Origin: Sphingopyxis sp. OPL5
GTDB taxonomy: Bacteria; Pseudomonadota; Alphaproteobacteria; Sphingomonadales; Sphingomonadaceae
NCBI RefSeq assembly: GCF_003797775.2
Contig: NZ_CP060725.1
Location: 496,001 to 560,000 of the forward strand
Reading direction: 5' to 3'
DNA length: 64,000 nt
The notes beneath the pieces were generated by a model. That model did not search any database, was not told where the DNA came from, and saw only the letters and a program-made list of their open reading frames with translations. Below are positions 25,253 to 34,577 of the stretch, one piece after another. The number at the start of each line of letters is the position of its first letter. Positions within the stretch are counted from its first letter, which is position 1. The position numbers and the translations under genes were made by a program.

Positions 25253-26004
25253 TCGATGAAGCAGACGCGCACACCGAGGCCCCCGACATCAAGGGCCGGC
25301 GGGCGATCATAACCGGGGGCACGACCGGGATCGGCCGCGCGATCGCGGTCCTCCTCGCAAGCTACGGCGTGAAGGTGTTCATCTGCGGCCGTACCCCCGA
25401 ACATCTGGAGGATGCCCTGCAGCGCATCCGCGAAGTGGGCGAAGGCGACGGGATCAACGTCGATCTTTCAATGGCGGAAGATGTCGACCGGTTTTTCGAG
25501 GCAGCGCGAGACTTTCTCGGCGAAATCGACATCGCGGTGATCAACGCCGCCGTCCCGGCGGCGGCGCTTGCCGACGCAGGCGAGAGTGAGGCGCGCTACC
25601 AGCTCGAGACCGACTTCACCGCCTATCTCGTCTGCGCCCAGGAAGCGGCGCGCTGCATGTCGGCGGGCAGCGACATCATCGTGATCGGATCGATGACCGC
25701 GGTGTCGCGCGGTCCGGGCAGCTCGATCTACGTCGCGGCGAAAAGCGGCATACAGGGCTTCGTCCAGTCGTTCCGCAAGGAGCTGGCGGAGCAGGATATC
25801 AAGGTCGGACTGATCGAGCCCGGGTTTACTGGTGCCGACTTCCAATATCCCGAATTCCCGCCCGAGAAGCAGAAGGACCTGATCGGCAAGCATCAGATGC
25901 TTCGCGCCGAGGACATCGCTGTCGCGGCCCACTTCATGCTCGTTCAGCCGCGACGCACGGCGGTATCGCTCATCCGCGTCGAGACCCGCCTCGACCATCC
26001 CTGA
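25249..26004 (+). CDS. Short-chain dehydrogenase/reductase
   Basis: A 251-residue SDR with the cofactor motif 'TGGTTGIGRAIA' around residues 22-33, 'NAA' near 95 and the catalytic 'SSIYVAAKSG' Tyr-Lys pair. An Arg in 'CGRTPE' after the second strand suggests NADP. The substrate is unknown. It overlaps the preceding small gene by four bases and is followed 20 bases later by the hemerythrin gene, so it belongs to a four- or five-gene operon of stress type. Confidence 0.85.
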   Translation: MIDEADAHTEAPDIKGRRAIITGGTTGIGRAIAVLLASYGVKVFICGRTPEHLEDALQRIREVGEGDGINVDLSMAEDVDRFFEAARDFLGEIDIAVINAAVPAAALADAGESEARYQLETDFTAYLVCAQEAARCMSAGSDIIVIGSMTAVSRGPGSSIYVAAKSGIQGFVQSFRKELAEQDIKVGLIEPGFTGADFQYPEFPPEKQKDLIGKHQMLRAEDIAVAAHFMLVQPRRTAVSLIRVETRLDHP

Positions 26005-26024
26005 CCTTTCGAAGGAGCCTTCCC

Positions 26025-26603
26025 ATGTCCCTCAACATTTTCGCCAACGCGCGCCAGCCGCTGGGCAACCCGGCCTTCCTCTTTGGTGCAGCCGCGGCGG
26101 GATTTGCCGTCGGCCTCGTCGCCAATCTCGGCCGCAAGGCCGCGGTGCAGAGCCTCACCGCGCTCAAGGAACAATGGGACGAGGGCCTGAGGGCCGAACA
26201 TCGGTTGACGATGAAACTCTTCGACGCGCTCGAAGCAACCGACGAGAGCGACGTCAAAAGGCGCAAGACGCTGCTCGTCCAGCTCCAGCACGCGCTCGCG
26301 AAACATGCCTTCGAGGAAGAGAATGTCGTCTATCCGGCGATGCGCGACCATGGCCAGATCGAGGAAGCCGACAAGCTCGTTCACGACCATGGCTATGTGA
26401 AGCAATATCTTTTCGACCTCTCGGAAATGGACCCCACCGACCCCGCCTGGATCGCCAAGGTCCGCGAATTTCGCAGCCAGATCGAGGCGCATGTCGAGGA
26501 AGAGGAACAGCGCCTTTTCCCTCGCCTCAGGGCTGCGCTCGGCGACGACGGCAACAAACATGTGACCGCGGTGATGAACAAGGCTGGATTTGCCGCCGCC
26601 TGA
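26025..26603 (+). CDS. Hemerythrin HHE-domain protein
   Basis: A 192-residue protein with one N-terminal hydrophobic segment (about residues 18-35) and a hemerythrin-like four-helix domain. Candidate iron ligands are in 'RAEHRLTMKLFDAL', 'HAFEEENVVYPAMRDH', 'HDHGYVKQYLFDL' and 'HVEEEEQRLFPRL'. Such proteins bind a di-iron centre and may sense oxygen or handle oxidative or nitrosative stress. It is the last gene of the plus-strand stress operon before a 120-base gap. Confidence 0.85.
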   Translation: MSLNIFANARQPLGNPAFLFGAAAAGFAVGLVANLGRKAAVQSLTALKEQWDEGLRAEHRLTMKLFDALEATDESDVKRRKTLLVQLQHALAKHAFEEENVVYPAMRDHGQIEEADKLVHDHGYVKQYLFDLSEMDPTDPAWIAKVREFRSQIEAHVEEEEQRLFPRLRAALGDDGNKHVTAVMNKAGFAAA

Positions 26604-26724
26604 GCGCCATAGGCGGGAATGAGGCCCGCCCGATCGGCATGTGTCGTGGTGCAGTGACGAAGGGGCGGTGGCCGGATCGAAACCCTAGGCAGACTTGTGA
26701 GTTGCCGAAGGTGGGAGAAGTTGG

Positions 26725-26985
26725 ATGCCCCGTTATTATTTCCACAGCAGCAGCGGCCAGCGCGAGCTCGACGACGAAGGCGTCGATCTGCCCGACACGG
26801 CCGCAGCAAGGGTCGAGGCGGCCCGCTATGCGGGGCACCTCCTCGGCGACAATCCCGAACTCATCAACGATGTCGATACGCTCCGGATCGAGGTGACCGA
26901 CGAGGATGGCTGCCTATGTTGCGCCGTGCTCGTCGCATCGGTCGATGCCAGGCGGAAGATCGAGCGTCCCGCGCCCTTTAAATAG
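26725..26985 (+). CDS. DUF6894 family protein
   Basis: An 86-residue protein starting 'MPRYYFHSSSGQRELDDEG', which matches the DUF6894 pattern of a short beta strand, aspartate-rich loop and 'D...AR.EA' helix. The function is unknown. It contains three closely spaced cysteines ('GCLCC') near residues 62-66, an unusual feature for the family that could bind metal. It ends 12 bases from the end of the convergent GH130 gene. Confidence 0.75.
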   Translation: MPRYYFHSSSGQRELDDEGVDLPDTAAARVEAARYAGHLLGDNPELINDVDTLRIEVTDEDGCLCCAVLVASVDARRKIERPAPFK

Positions 26986-26997
26986 GGCGCCCGGCCT

Positions 26998-28305
26998 CTA
27001 ACGCATGCTCGCGAGCAGCCGCTCGATCGGCGTCGTCGCAAAGCCGATCGCGCTGTCCGAAATCCCGTAAGGGATGAAGAGATCGCCGCCGACGCGCATC
27101 GCGCCGCAGGTATAGACGACATTCGGAACATAACCTTCGCGGTCGCTCTCGGCGGCCGATAGGATCGGGCACTCGGTGCGCGCGATGAGTTTGGTCGGAT
27201 CGTCGCGGTCGAGCAAGGCCGCGCCAAGGCTGTATTTGCGCATCGCACCGACGCCGTGCGTGAGAAGGATCCAGCCCTCGTCGCATTCGATCGGGCTGCC
27301 GCAATTGCCCATCTGGATGAGCTCCCACGCATAGGCGGGACGCATGAGGATTTGTCCCTCGTCGTCCCAGTCGGTGAGACTGTCCGACGCGATGATGGTG
27401 ATGTTCTTGCCGTCCTGCCGCGCGATCATGAGATAGCGGCCGCCGACCTTGCGCGGAAACAGCGCCATGCCCTTGTGGCGCGCGGCGCGCCCCGACAGTG
27501 GTTCGAGCGAGAAGCCCGAGAAATCGGTCGTGCGCAGGAGCTCCGAGCGGATCGTCTGCCCCGAATAGGCCGTATAAGTGCCGATATATTCCGTGCGGCC
27601 ATCGTCGTGGACGAAGGGCACGAGGCGCAGATCCTCGATGCCGCCGCGCTGCGCCTCGGTCATCGGAAAGAGAACGCTGTTCGAGATCGCACTGTCGGGC
27701 TGACGGTGGACATTCACCTTGCCGTCATCGCCAAGCCGATGGCGGTCGTCGGCAACCGCCGCCATCGCGGGCCCCGACTGGGGCCAAAGCGTGAAGTCGC
27801 CGCCCTCGCCGATGATCCCCTCGCGGAAGGCGACCGAGCTGATATGGCCCTCGCCCACCGCGCGCATCGACATGAGAAAGCGTTGCTGGTCGGCGGCAAG
27901 CCCGCTCTGGTCGGGATGCGGGACGACGCTCGGGTTCATGAGCGCGGCGGCGGCATAGCTATATTCGTGGCAGAAATAGGCGCCGATCAGCCGCCGCTTG
28001 ACGGGCGAGACGACGGCGGGATCGAGCTCCAGATCTTCCGCGACCTCGGCGAAGCGTTCGTCGAAGATCCGCCCGATCTGCCAGTGGCGCTCGGAAAAAT
28101 CCTTCCACACGAGGCCGAGCTGCGCCTCGGCCTCCTCCTCGTCCATCGCCAATATGTCGGCGGCGAGCTGCGACGCCCGCGATGGTTCGGACACATTGGA
28201 CTGCCAGGCGAGGTGAAAGGGCCTGAGCACGACCCGCGCAGGGTCGGCCGCAAGCTTGTCATGAAGAATGTGCAGCGGCGTGTGGTTCGGATTGCAGATC
28301 AACAT
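26998..28305 (-). CDS. GH130-family glycosidase, second copy
   Basis: A 435-residue protein whose C-terminal 300 residues have GH130 motifs: 'SSVAFREGII' , 'NSVLFPMTEAQRGGIEDLRLV', 'YTAYSG', 'HKGMALFPR' and 'GWILLTHGVGAMRKYSLGAALLD'. It belongs to the 'IED.R' type, distinct from the shorter GH130 at 21167. It probably cleaves or phosphorolyses a mannoside. The start overlaps the end of the glycosyltransferase gene by 47 bases; a later start is possible. The N-terminal 100 residues are helical and unlike other GH130 enzymes known to me. Confidence 0.8.
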   Translation of the reverse strand: MLICNPNHTPLHILHDKLAADPARVVLRPFHLAWQSNVSEPSRASQLAADILAMDEEEAEAQLGLVWKDFSERHWQIGRIFDERFAEVAEDLELDPAVVSPVKRRLIGAYFCHEYSYAAAALMNPSVVPHPDQSGLAADQQRFLMSMRAVGEGHISSVAFREGIIGEGGDFTLWPQSGPAMAAVADDRHRLGDDGKVNVHRQPDSAISNSVLFPMTEAQRGGIEDLRLVPFVHDDGRTEYIGTYTAYSGQTIRSELLRTTDFSGFSLEPLSGRAARHKGMALFPRKVGGRYLMIARQDGKNITIIASDSLTDWDDEGQILMRPAYAWELIQMGNCGSPIECDEGWILLTHGVGAMRKYSLGAALLDRDDPTKLIARTECPILSAAESDREGYVPNVVYTCGAMRVGGDLFIPYGISDSAIGFATTPIERLLASMR

Positions 28306-30607
28306 CGCTGGCGCTGGTGTCCTTCGCTATCCCCCGCGTCCAGAATGTATCGGCCATCGCGCGGTGCGCAAGGTGAAAAGCCAGCGCGGACTCAGCCCCG
28401 ACATTCGAATTGACCCCGTGACGGGTCAGCCCGTCGCAGCAGCGCCCCGTTGCCGAGCTCGCGATCACCGCGCCGCGGTCGTTCGCGCCGAGAAACCAGC
28501 CATAGGCCCGCTCGGCCCGGTCATGCCAGCGCAGCTTGCCCGTCAAGCGGTAGGCGGTCGCGGCGGCATCGACCGTCGCCCAGGCTTCGAGCGGCTGTTG
28601 GTCGAACGGAAAAAGCTCGCCCTCGGCGCCGAAGCCCTCGCAGCCCATCGGGCGGAAATGCCCCTCGCTGCTCGTCTGGATATCGCAGAGCCAGTCGAGC
28701 GCCCCGATGCCGGCCTCTTCCATCGGAACGGAGTCCATCCGCCGCCCAGCGCGCAGCAGCGCCTCGGCGAGACGCGCATTGTCATAGGCGAGAGCGGGTT
28801 CGAACCACTCCCAGCCGCTCCGCCGCGCGCTTCGCCAGAGGGCGTGCAAAAAGGCGCCGCCGCGCTCGATGATCGCGCCTGCCTCGGCATTCCCCGGCTC
28901 GCGCGCCAAGAGTTCGTCGGCTCCGAGAAGTGCGAATGCGATCGCACGCGGGCTCTTGAGGTCGGCCGCAAGCGCGGCGGTCCGCGCAAATAGTCCGGCG
29001 CACCATGCGCGGAGTTCCGGCGTGCGCGCGTGCGCTGCGCCATGACCGAGCGACCAGAGCGTGCGCCCGTTGCTGTCCTCGGACCCTTCGTCCTCGAGCC
29101 AGCGCCGGTCATAGGCCATGAAGTTGCGAAAGCGCCCGCGATCGGGGTTCCAACCATGGTGAAGGAAGGCGGCGTAGCGCGCGAAGAGCAGGCCATATTC
29201 CTCCTCGCCGAGCGACGGGCTCGCATTGACGAGCATCAGCGCGCGCGCATTATCGTCGATGCAATAGCCGTGATTCCGGTCAGGAATGAGCCCCGTCCCG
29301 TGCTGCAATATGCCGACATCGTCCGAGAGCGCGCGGATCGCGGCGAAGGAGGGGAACATCCGCCGGGGTTCGCGCCGCGCCGGCACGGCCGCGACGGTTT
29401 CGATCAGCGATGCAAAGCGCGCCGCGATGACCGGCCAGGCGGTAGACCGGCCGCGCGCATAGGCGCGCTCCTGGAGCGCGCGCCGTTCGCCTGGGTGCGC
29501 GAGCAGGAGAAGCACTGCCTCGGCGATCGCGTCGCTGTCGGCCCCGCCGAGCAGGATGCCCACGTCGTCGGCGAGCAGTTCGCGTGCATGCACGAAGGGC
29601 GTCGATACGACCGCGCGGCCGAGCGCCACCGCATAGGCGAGCGTACCCGAAGTGATCTGCGCGAGATTGGGATAAGGCGCGAGATAGATGTCGCAAAGTT
29701 CGATCTGCTCGAGGAGTTCGGGCAGGTCGAGAAAGCGGTTTTCCCAAGCGATATTGTCCGCGACGCCGAGCTCCTCGGCGAGATCGGCAAGGCTCTGCCG
29801 ATAGGCTTCGCCCTCGGCAGCGACGAGATTGGGATGGGTGGCGCCGACGATCCGATAGAGAATGTCGGGATATTGGGCGGCGATAGCCGGCAGCGCGCGG
29901 ATGGCCGCTTCGAGCCCCTTGCCCGGGCCGAGGAGGCCGAAGGTCGAGACGACCGGACGGCCCGCAAGGCCGAGCCGCTCGCGAAGCGGCGAACATGCCT
30001 CGAAGGCCCGGTCGGGGGTGCCATGCTCGATGAGCTCGATGCGCTCGGCCTTCGCGCCATAAACGCGGATCAGCGTCTCGCGGCCGAAGGCGCTCATCAC
30101 GACGAGCTTCGCCGCCTTCGCGACGAGATGCTCCATCACGCGCCGCTGGTCGGCGCTCGGCTCGGCGAGGATGGTATGGAAGGTGACGATTAGCGGCGCC
30201 GCAACGCGGTCGACGAGCCCCAGTATCATGTCGCCCGCGGGACCCCCGAAAATCCCGAATTCATGCTGGAGCCATATGGCGTCGGCACCGCTCGCGTTGA
30301 TCGCCTCCGCTGCGGCGCGATAGCCGTCGGCATCGCGCTCGTCGATTCCGCAGGCGGCCGCTGAATCGCTCGCATCGCCCGGCCTAGCTGCCATCGCATA
30401 GACATCGATCGCCATGTCGGGACGCGCGGTCGTCAGATGGTCGTAAATGTCGGCGGTGAAGGTCGCGATCCCGCACTGGCGCGGCCGGAAACAGCCGATG
30501 AGCGCGAGGCGCCGGGCGCGCGCGGCAATACCGGCAATGGGCCCTCCGTGGCGGCTCTCTTCATTGTCGAATGCGGTAAGGAAGCTGGTCTCGCTGTCGA
30601 ATTTCAT
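28259..30607 (-). CDS. GT4 glycosyltransferase fused to a helical-barrel domain
   Basis: A 782-residue protein. Residues about 30-410 are a GT-B, GT4-type glycosyltransferase, with 'GCFRPRQCGIATF' at the start, 'TFHTIL' and the nucleotide-sugar part 'STFGLLGPGKGLE' and 'PYPNLAQITSGTLAYA'. Residues about 430-760 look like an (alpha/alpha)6 barrel with 'CIDDNARALML' and 'WFEPALAYDNARLAEALL', as in glycoside-hydrolase-like proteins. The two domains suggest synthesis and trimming of one glycan. It is followed by the overlapping GH130 gene. A mannosyltransferase role is likely but unproven. Confidence 0.8.
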   Translation of the reverse strand: MKFDSETSFLTAFDNEESRHGGPIAGIAARARRLALIGCFRPRQCGIATFTADIYDHLTTARPDMAIDVYAMAARPGDASDSAAACGIDERDADGYRAAAEAINASGADAIWLQHEFGIFGGPAGDMILGLVDRVAAPLIVTFHTILAEPSADQRRVMEHLVAKAAKLVVMSAFGRETLIRVYGAKAERIELIEHGTPDRAFEACSPLRERLGLAGRPVVSTFGLLGPGKGLEAAIRALPAIAAQYPDILYRIVGATHPNLVAAEGEAYRQSLADLAEELGVADNIAWENRFLDLPELLEQIELCDIYLAPYPNLAQITSGTLAYAVALGRAVVSTPFVHARELLADDVGILLGGADSDAIAEAVLLLLAHPGERRALQERAYARGRSTAWPVIAARFASLIETVAAVPARREPRRMFPSFAAIRALSDDVGILQHGTGLIPDRNHGYCIDDNARALMLVNASPSLGEEEYGLLFARYAAFLHHGWNPDRGRFRNFMAYDRRWLEDEGSEDSNGRTLWSLGHGAAHARTPELRAWCAGLFARTAALAADLKSPRAIAFALLGADELLAREPGNAEAGAIIERGGAFLHALWRSARRSGWEWFEPALAYDNARLAEALLRAGRRMDSVPMEEAGIGALDWLCDIQTSSEGHFRPMGCEGFGAEGELFPFDQQPLEAWATVDAAATAYRLTGKLRWHDRAERAYGWFLGANDRGAVIASSATGRCCDGLTRHGVNSNVGAESALAFHLAHRAMADTFWTRGIAKDTSASDVDLQSEPHAAAHSS

Positions 30608-30991
30608 CGTTGTGCCTTCTGTCCGGTCCCCCCGAATGAAGAACAGGCGCGCGCATCGACCTTGCCCTTCTTCCCCTCGAGACGGGTTTCAGAGGAGAAC
30701 GGTCGAGCCCGAAGGGTGCGCCCCGCTCTGGCAGGAGATGCGTCATCGCCTGCTTCCCCAACGCGCCCCCGGGCGTGCAGTTGCCGACCCGCCGGCAACA
30801 ATCGCCATGATCCAGGTTAACCCCGGCAACCGGGCCCAGCCGCTCGCGTTGGCAGCTGCAGGACCCAACCCAAGGACACGCATGCCGCCCTACCCCTTCT
30901 TCCCTCCCGGCCCCATCTTTTCGCGCGCCCCGGCTCGCCCCGCGCCCCTCGACCGCGGCATCCGATCGCTGCCCCCTGCAAGGCCGGCGCA
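30608..30991. other. Divergent promoter region between glycosyltransferase and cphA
   Basis: This 384-base stretch has no supported gene. It separates the minus-strand glycosyltransferase and the plus-strand cyanophycin operon and must contain both promoters. A small hairpin, GTTGCCG-ACCCGC-CGGCAAC, lies near 30780-30799. I found no clear sigma-factor box. Confidence 0.4.
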
Positions 30992-33721
30992 TTGAGTTCC
31001 GCCCAGCTCCGCGTGCTCGAACGCTCGGTCTATAGTGGCCCCAACCTCTACAGCCGGCGTCCGATGATCCGGATCCGCGTCGATCTCGGCATCCTCGACG
31101 ATTATCCGAGCGACCGCCTCCCGGGTTTCGGCGACGCCCTGCAATCGCTGCTTCCCGGCCTCGCGGACCATGGCTGCAGCTATGGCGCGCCTGGCGGTTT
31201 CTTGCGCCGGCTCGCCGACGGAACCCGGCTCGGCCATATCATCGAACATGTGGCGATCGAGCTGCAGACCAGCGCCGGGGCCGCGGTCACGAGGGGCAAG
31301 ACGCGCAGGGTGCGCGGCAAGCCGGGCCAATATGATATTCTCTACTGCTATGCCGATGCGCCGAGCGGCCTAGCCGCCGGGCGGGCAGCCATAGAACTCG
31401 TGAACGCGCTGCTTCCGACTGCGATGCAGGGTGCCGAAGGGCTCGATCGTATCGCCCCGGAATTGGACGGCAGAGCGACCGATACAGACACGAGGGTGGG
31501 CGCGCTTCGAGCGATCGTCCGCAAGAACGGGCTCGGCCCCAGCACCGCGGCGCTCGTGGCGGAAGCGCGGCGCCGGCACATCCCGGTCTTCCGGCTCGAC
31601 AAGGCAAGCCTCATCCAGCTCGGCACCGGCCACCGCCAGCGCCGCATTCGGGCGAGCGTGACCGGCGCGACATCGCTGATCGGCGCCGAACTCGCCGCCA
31701 ACAAGCAGGCGGCGAAAGAGATGCTCGCGAGCATCGGTATCCCCGTACCGCGCGGCGAACTCGTGCAGACGGTGTCGGAGGCGGAACGCGCTGCTTTAAA
31801 GCTCGGCTGGCCGGTCGTCGTAAAACCGCTCGACGGCAATCAGGGCCGCGGTGTCACCACGAGCGTCGCCGACGATGGAGCTCTTCGCGACGCCTTCGAG
31901 CGAGCGCAAGCCATCGCACCGCGCGTCATCGTCGAGCAGCAGCTCGTCGGAGCCGATCACCGCATTCTCGTCGTCGGCACAGCCGTGGTCGCGGTCGCCG
32001 AGCGCGTCGCCGCGCATGTGGCCGGCGATGGCAGGAACAGCATCGCGGATCTGATCGAGGCGGTTAACAACGATCCACGCCGCGGTGTCGGGCATGAGGC
32101 CGTTCTCACCCGGATCCGCATCGACGCCGCGCTCGAGGCCTTTCTCGCCGAGGCGAAGTTCACTCTCGCAAGCGTGCCCAAGGCAGGCGAGATCGTGACG
32201 CTCCGCGGCGCCGCCAACCTCTCGACCGGCGGGAGCGCGATCGACCGGACCGATGTCATTCATCCCGAAAATGCGGCGATCGCGATCGACGCGGCCGCCG
32301 CGCTCGGACTCGACGTCGCCGGCATCGACATGATCGTCCCGAACATCGCTAAAAGCGTCCGTGCGGCGGGGGGCGGCATCGTCGAAGTCAATGCCGCGCC
32401 CGGGCTTCGCATGCATCTTGCTCCATCGGAAGGGACGCCGCGCGACGTTGCGCGGCCGATCATCGCCTCGCTCTTTCCGAAGGGCCAAAAGAGCCGCATC
32501 CCCGTCTTCGCGGTGACCGGAACGAACGGCAAGACGACCACGGTGCGCATGCTCGCGCGGATCCTCGAACACCATGGCCTCACCACCGGCTTCACCTGTA
32601 CCTCGGGCGTCTATGTCGGCGAGACCCGCAGCGCCGGGGGCGACGCGAGCGGTCCCAAGAGCGCGCGCATGCTGCTGCGCCACCCCCGCGTCGAAGCGGC
32701 GGTTCTCGAGACCGCCCGCGGCGGGATGTTGCGCGAGGGGCTCGCCTTCGACGCGTGCGACTTGGGAGCAGTCCTTAATGTCACGCCCGACCATCTCGGC
32801 CTCAAGGGCGTCGAGACGCTCGCCGACCTGGCGCGCGTCAAAGAGATCGTTGCCCGCAACGTCAAGAAGAGCGGCGCCTGCGTTCTCAACGCCGCCGACC
32901 CGCTCACCGTGCGGATGGCACGCCGCGCCCGCGGACGGATCGTCTGGTTCACCGGCGGAGCGTTAGCGGATGCGTTGGCACCGATCCAAGCGCATCTCGA
33001 GAGTGGCGGACTGGCGGTAAGCTGCGAGCGCCGAACGCTCATGCTGCATCGGGGCAGCGAATCCATGCCGATCATTCCCATCGCGAATATACCGGCGACA
33101 CTGGACGGCGCCGCCCGGTTCAACGTCGAGAATGCCGCCGCGGCCGCCGCGATGGCGGCAGCCTATGGAGTTGCTCCGGGCACGATCGCTGCCGGCCTCG
33201 CCTCCTTTCGCCCGAGCTTCGAGGATTCTCCGGGGCGTCTCAGCCTTGCCGAGGCGCACGGGGTGCGGATCGTCGTCGATTACGCCCACAACCGCGCCGC
33301 GCTTACCGCGCTCGCCGAGTTGCTCGGCTCGATGCGCGGCGACAGCGATGCCCGCGTGATCGGAATGATCGGCATTCCGGGTGACCGGCGCGATTGCGAT
33401 CTCGTCGATATCGGCGCTCTCTCGGGCGGGATGTTCGATGTCCTGATGCTGCGTGAGAATGTTGACCTCAGGGGACGCCCACCCGGCGAAGCCAATGCCT
33501 TGATGCGCAAGGGCGCCCTCGCAGCGGGGCTCGATGCGGCCGCGATCGGTATGCACGATGGTGAGTATGACGCTGCCTCGGCTTGCCTTGCGGCCGCGCG
33601 CCCCGGCGATATCGTGGTGCTCACGCCGACCGACGTCGACGGAATATGGAGGATCGTCGAAGCTTGGGCGGCGGGCGCCGGTCCTGAGGACGCCCGATTG
33701 CTGGAGGCGGCGCATGGCTGA
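30992..33721 (+). CDS. cphA: Cyanophycin synthetase
   Basis: A 909-residue enzyme that polymerises aspartate and arginine into cyanophycin with ATP. It has the family order: an N-terminal domain of about 160 residues, an ATP-grasp domain (about 215-480; 'KPLDGNQGRGVTT'), and a Mur-ligase-like domain with the P-loop GTNGKTTT at about 510-517 and 'YAHNRAAL' later. The length fits the canonical enzyme of about 870-900 residues. The start is a TTG at 30992; an ATG at 31064 is in frame but would trim the conserved N-terminus. It is the first gene of a three-gene operon that also degrades the polymer. Confidence 0.95.
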   Translation: MSSAQLRVLERSVYSGPNLYSRRPMIRIRVDLGILDDYPSDRLPGFGDALQSLLPGLADHGCSYGAPGGFLRRLADGTRLGHIIEHVAIELQTSAGAAVTRGKTRRVRGKPGQYDILYCYADAPSGLAAGRAAIELVNALLPTAMQGAEGLDRIAPELDGRATDTDTRVGALRAIVRKNGLGPSTAALVAEARRRHIPVFRLDKASLIQLGTGHRQRRIRASVTGATSLIGAELAANKQAAKEMLASIGIPVPRGELVQTVSEAERAALKLGWPVVVKPLDGNQGRGVTTSVADDGALRDAFERAQAIAPRVIVEQQLVGADHRILVVGTAVVAVAERVAAHVAGDGRNSIADLIEAVNNDPRRGVGHEAVLTRIRIDAALEAFLAEAKFTLASVPKAGEIVTLRGAANLSTGGSAIDRTDVIHPENAAIAIDAAAALGLDVAGIDMIVPNIAKSVRAAGGGIVEVNAAPGLRMHLAPSEGTPRDVARPIIASLFPKGQKSRIPVFAVTGTNGKTTTVRMLARILEHHGLTTGFTCTSGVYVGETRSAGGDASGPKSARMLLRHPRVEAAVLETARGGMLREGLAFDACDLGAVLNVTPDHLGLKGVETLADLARVKEIVARNVKKSGACVLNAADPLTVRMARRARGRIVWFTGGALADALAPIQAHLESGGLAVSCERRTLMLHRGSESMPIIPIANIPATLDGAARFNVENAAAAAAMAAAYGVAPGTIAAGLASFRPSFEDSPGRLSLAEAHGVRIVVDYAHNRAALTALAELLGSMRGDSDARVIGMIGIPGDRRDCDLVDIGALSGGMFDVLMLRENVDLRGRPPGEANALMRKGALAAGLDAAAIGMHDGEYDAASACLAAARPGDIVVLTPTDVDGIWRIVEAWAAGAGPEDARLLEAAHG

Positions 33722-34577
33722 CGGACGTTGGGCGATCGCGGTCCACGGCGGAGCGTGCCGGATCCCTCCTGCACTGGAGGCGCCGCGCCGCGCGGGGTGC
33801 GCGGCAGCCTTGGAAGCCGGCAGGATGATATTGGAGCGCGGCGGCAGCGCGCTCGAGGCGGTCAAGACCGCGGTCTGCCTGCTCGAGGATGATCCGCTGT
33901 TCAACGCGGGCCGGGGATCGGTGGCGAATGCAGACGGCGAGGTCGAGATGGACGCGGGTATCATGGATGGCGCCACCCTCGACGTCGGGGCGGTTGCTTG
34001 CGTGCGGTTCCTCTACAATCCCGTCGAAGCAGCGCATGCCATGCTTCGCGAGCCGCCCGTGCTCCTCGTCGGTGCCGGCGCCGAGGCGTTCGCACGAGCG
34101 AGCGGTATCGCGGAATCCACGGAAGCCATGCGTCCGGCGACAGCGGGCGAGAGCGACCATGATACGGTCGGCTGCGTTGCGCGCGACCGGGCGGGACATG
34201 TTGCCGCGGCTACATCGACCGGCGGACTGGCGGGCACGCTCGCCGGGCGCGTCGGCGACGCACCCCTTCCCGGCTGCGGCTTCTATGCCGAGGACGGAAT
34301 TGGTGCGGTGTCGCTTTCGGGCGACGGTGAGGCGATCGCACGGACGCTGCTTGCCGCGCGCGTGATGCGCGCGCTCGAGACAATGAGCGCCAGCGCGGCG
34401 GTTACAACTATTTTCGAGCCTATGGCGCGCCTCCGAGCCGAGGCGGGCGTCATCCTTCTCGACCGCGACGGCGCGATCGGCATCGCGCACAACAGTCCGC
34501 ATTTCGCCGCCGCCTACGCCCGCGAGGGAATGTCCGCGGTTTCCGACATCGTCTGGAAGGATCACCATGCCCATTAA
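33714..34577 (+). CDS. Isoaspartyl peptidase/plant-type L-asparaginase
   Basis: A 287-residue N-terminal nucleophile hydrolase. The autocleavage site 'HDTVG' places the nucleophile at Thr151, and 'FNAGRGSVAN' and 'GIMDG' in the alpha subunit are family motifs. It cleaves beta-aspartyl dipeptides; cyanophycinase releases beta-Asp-Arg, so the operon position explains its job. The ATG at 33714 overlaps the cphA stop by eight bases, and the end overlaps cphB by eleven bases. It is in the cytoplasm. Confidence 0.9.
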   Translation: MADGRWAIAVHGGACRIPPALEAPRRAGCAAALEAGRMILERGGSALEAVKTAVCLLEDDPLFNAGRGSVANADGEVEMDAGIMDGATLDVGAVACVRFLYNPVEAAHAMLREPPVLLVGAGAEAFARASGIAESTEAMRPATAGESDHDTVGCVARDRAGHVAAATSTGGLAGTLAGRVGDAPLPGCGFYAEDGIGAVSLSGDGEAIARTLLAARVMRALETMSASAAVTTIFEPMARLRAEAGVILLDRDGAIGIAHNSPHFAAAYAREGMSAVSDIVWKDHHAH

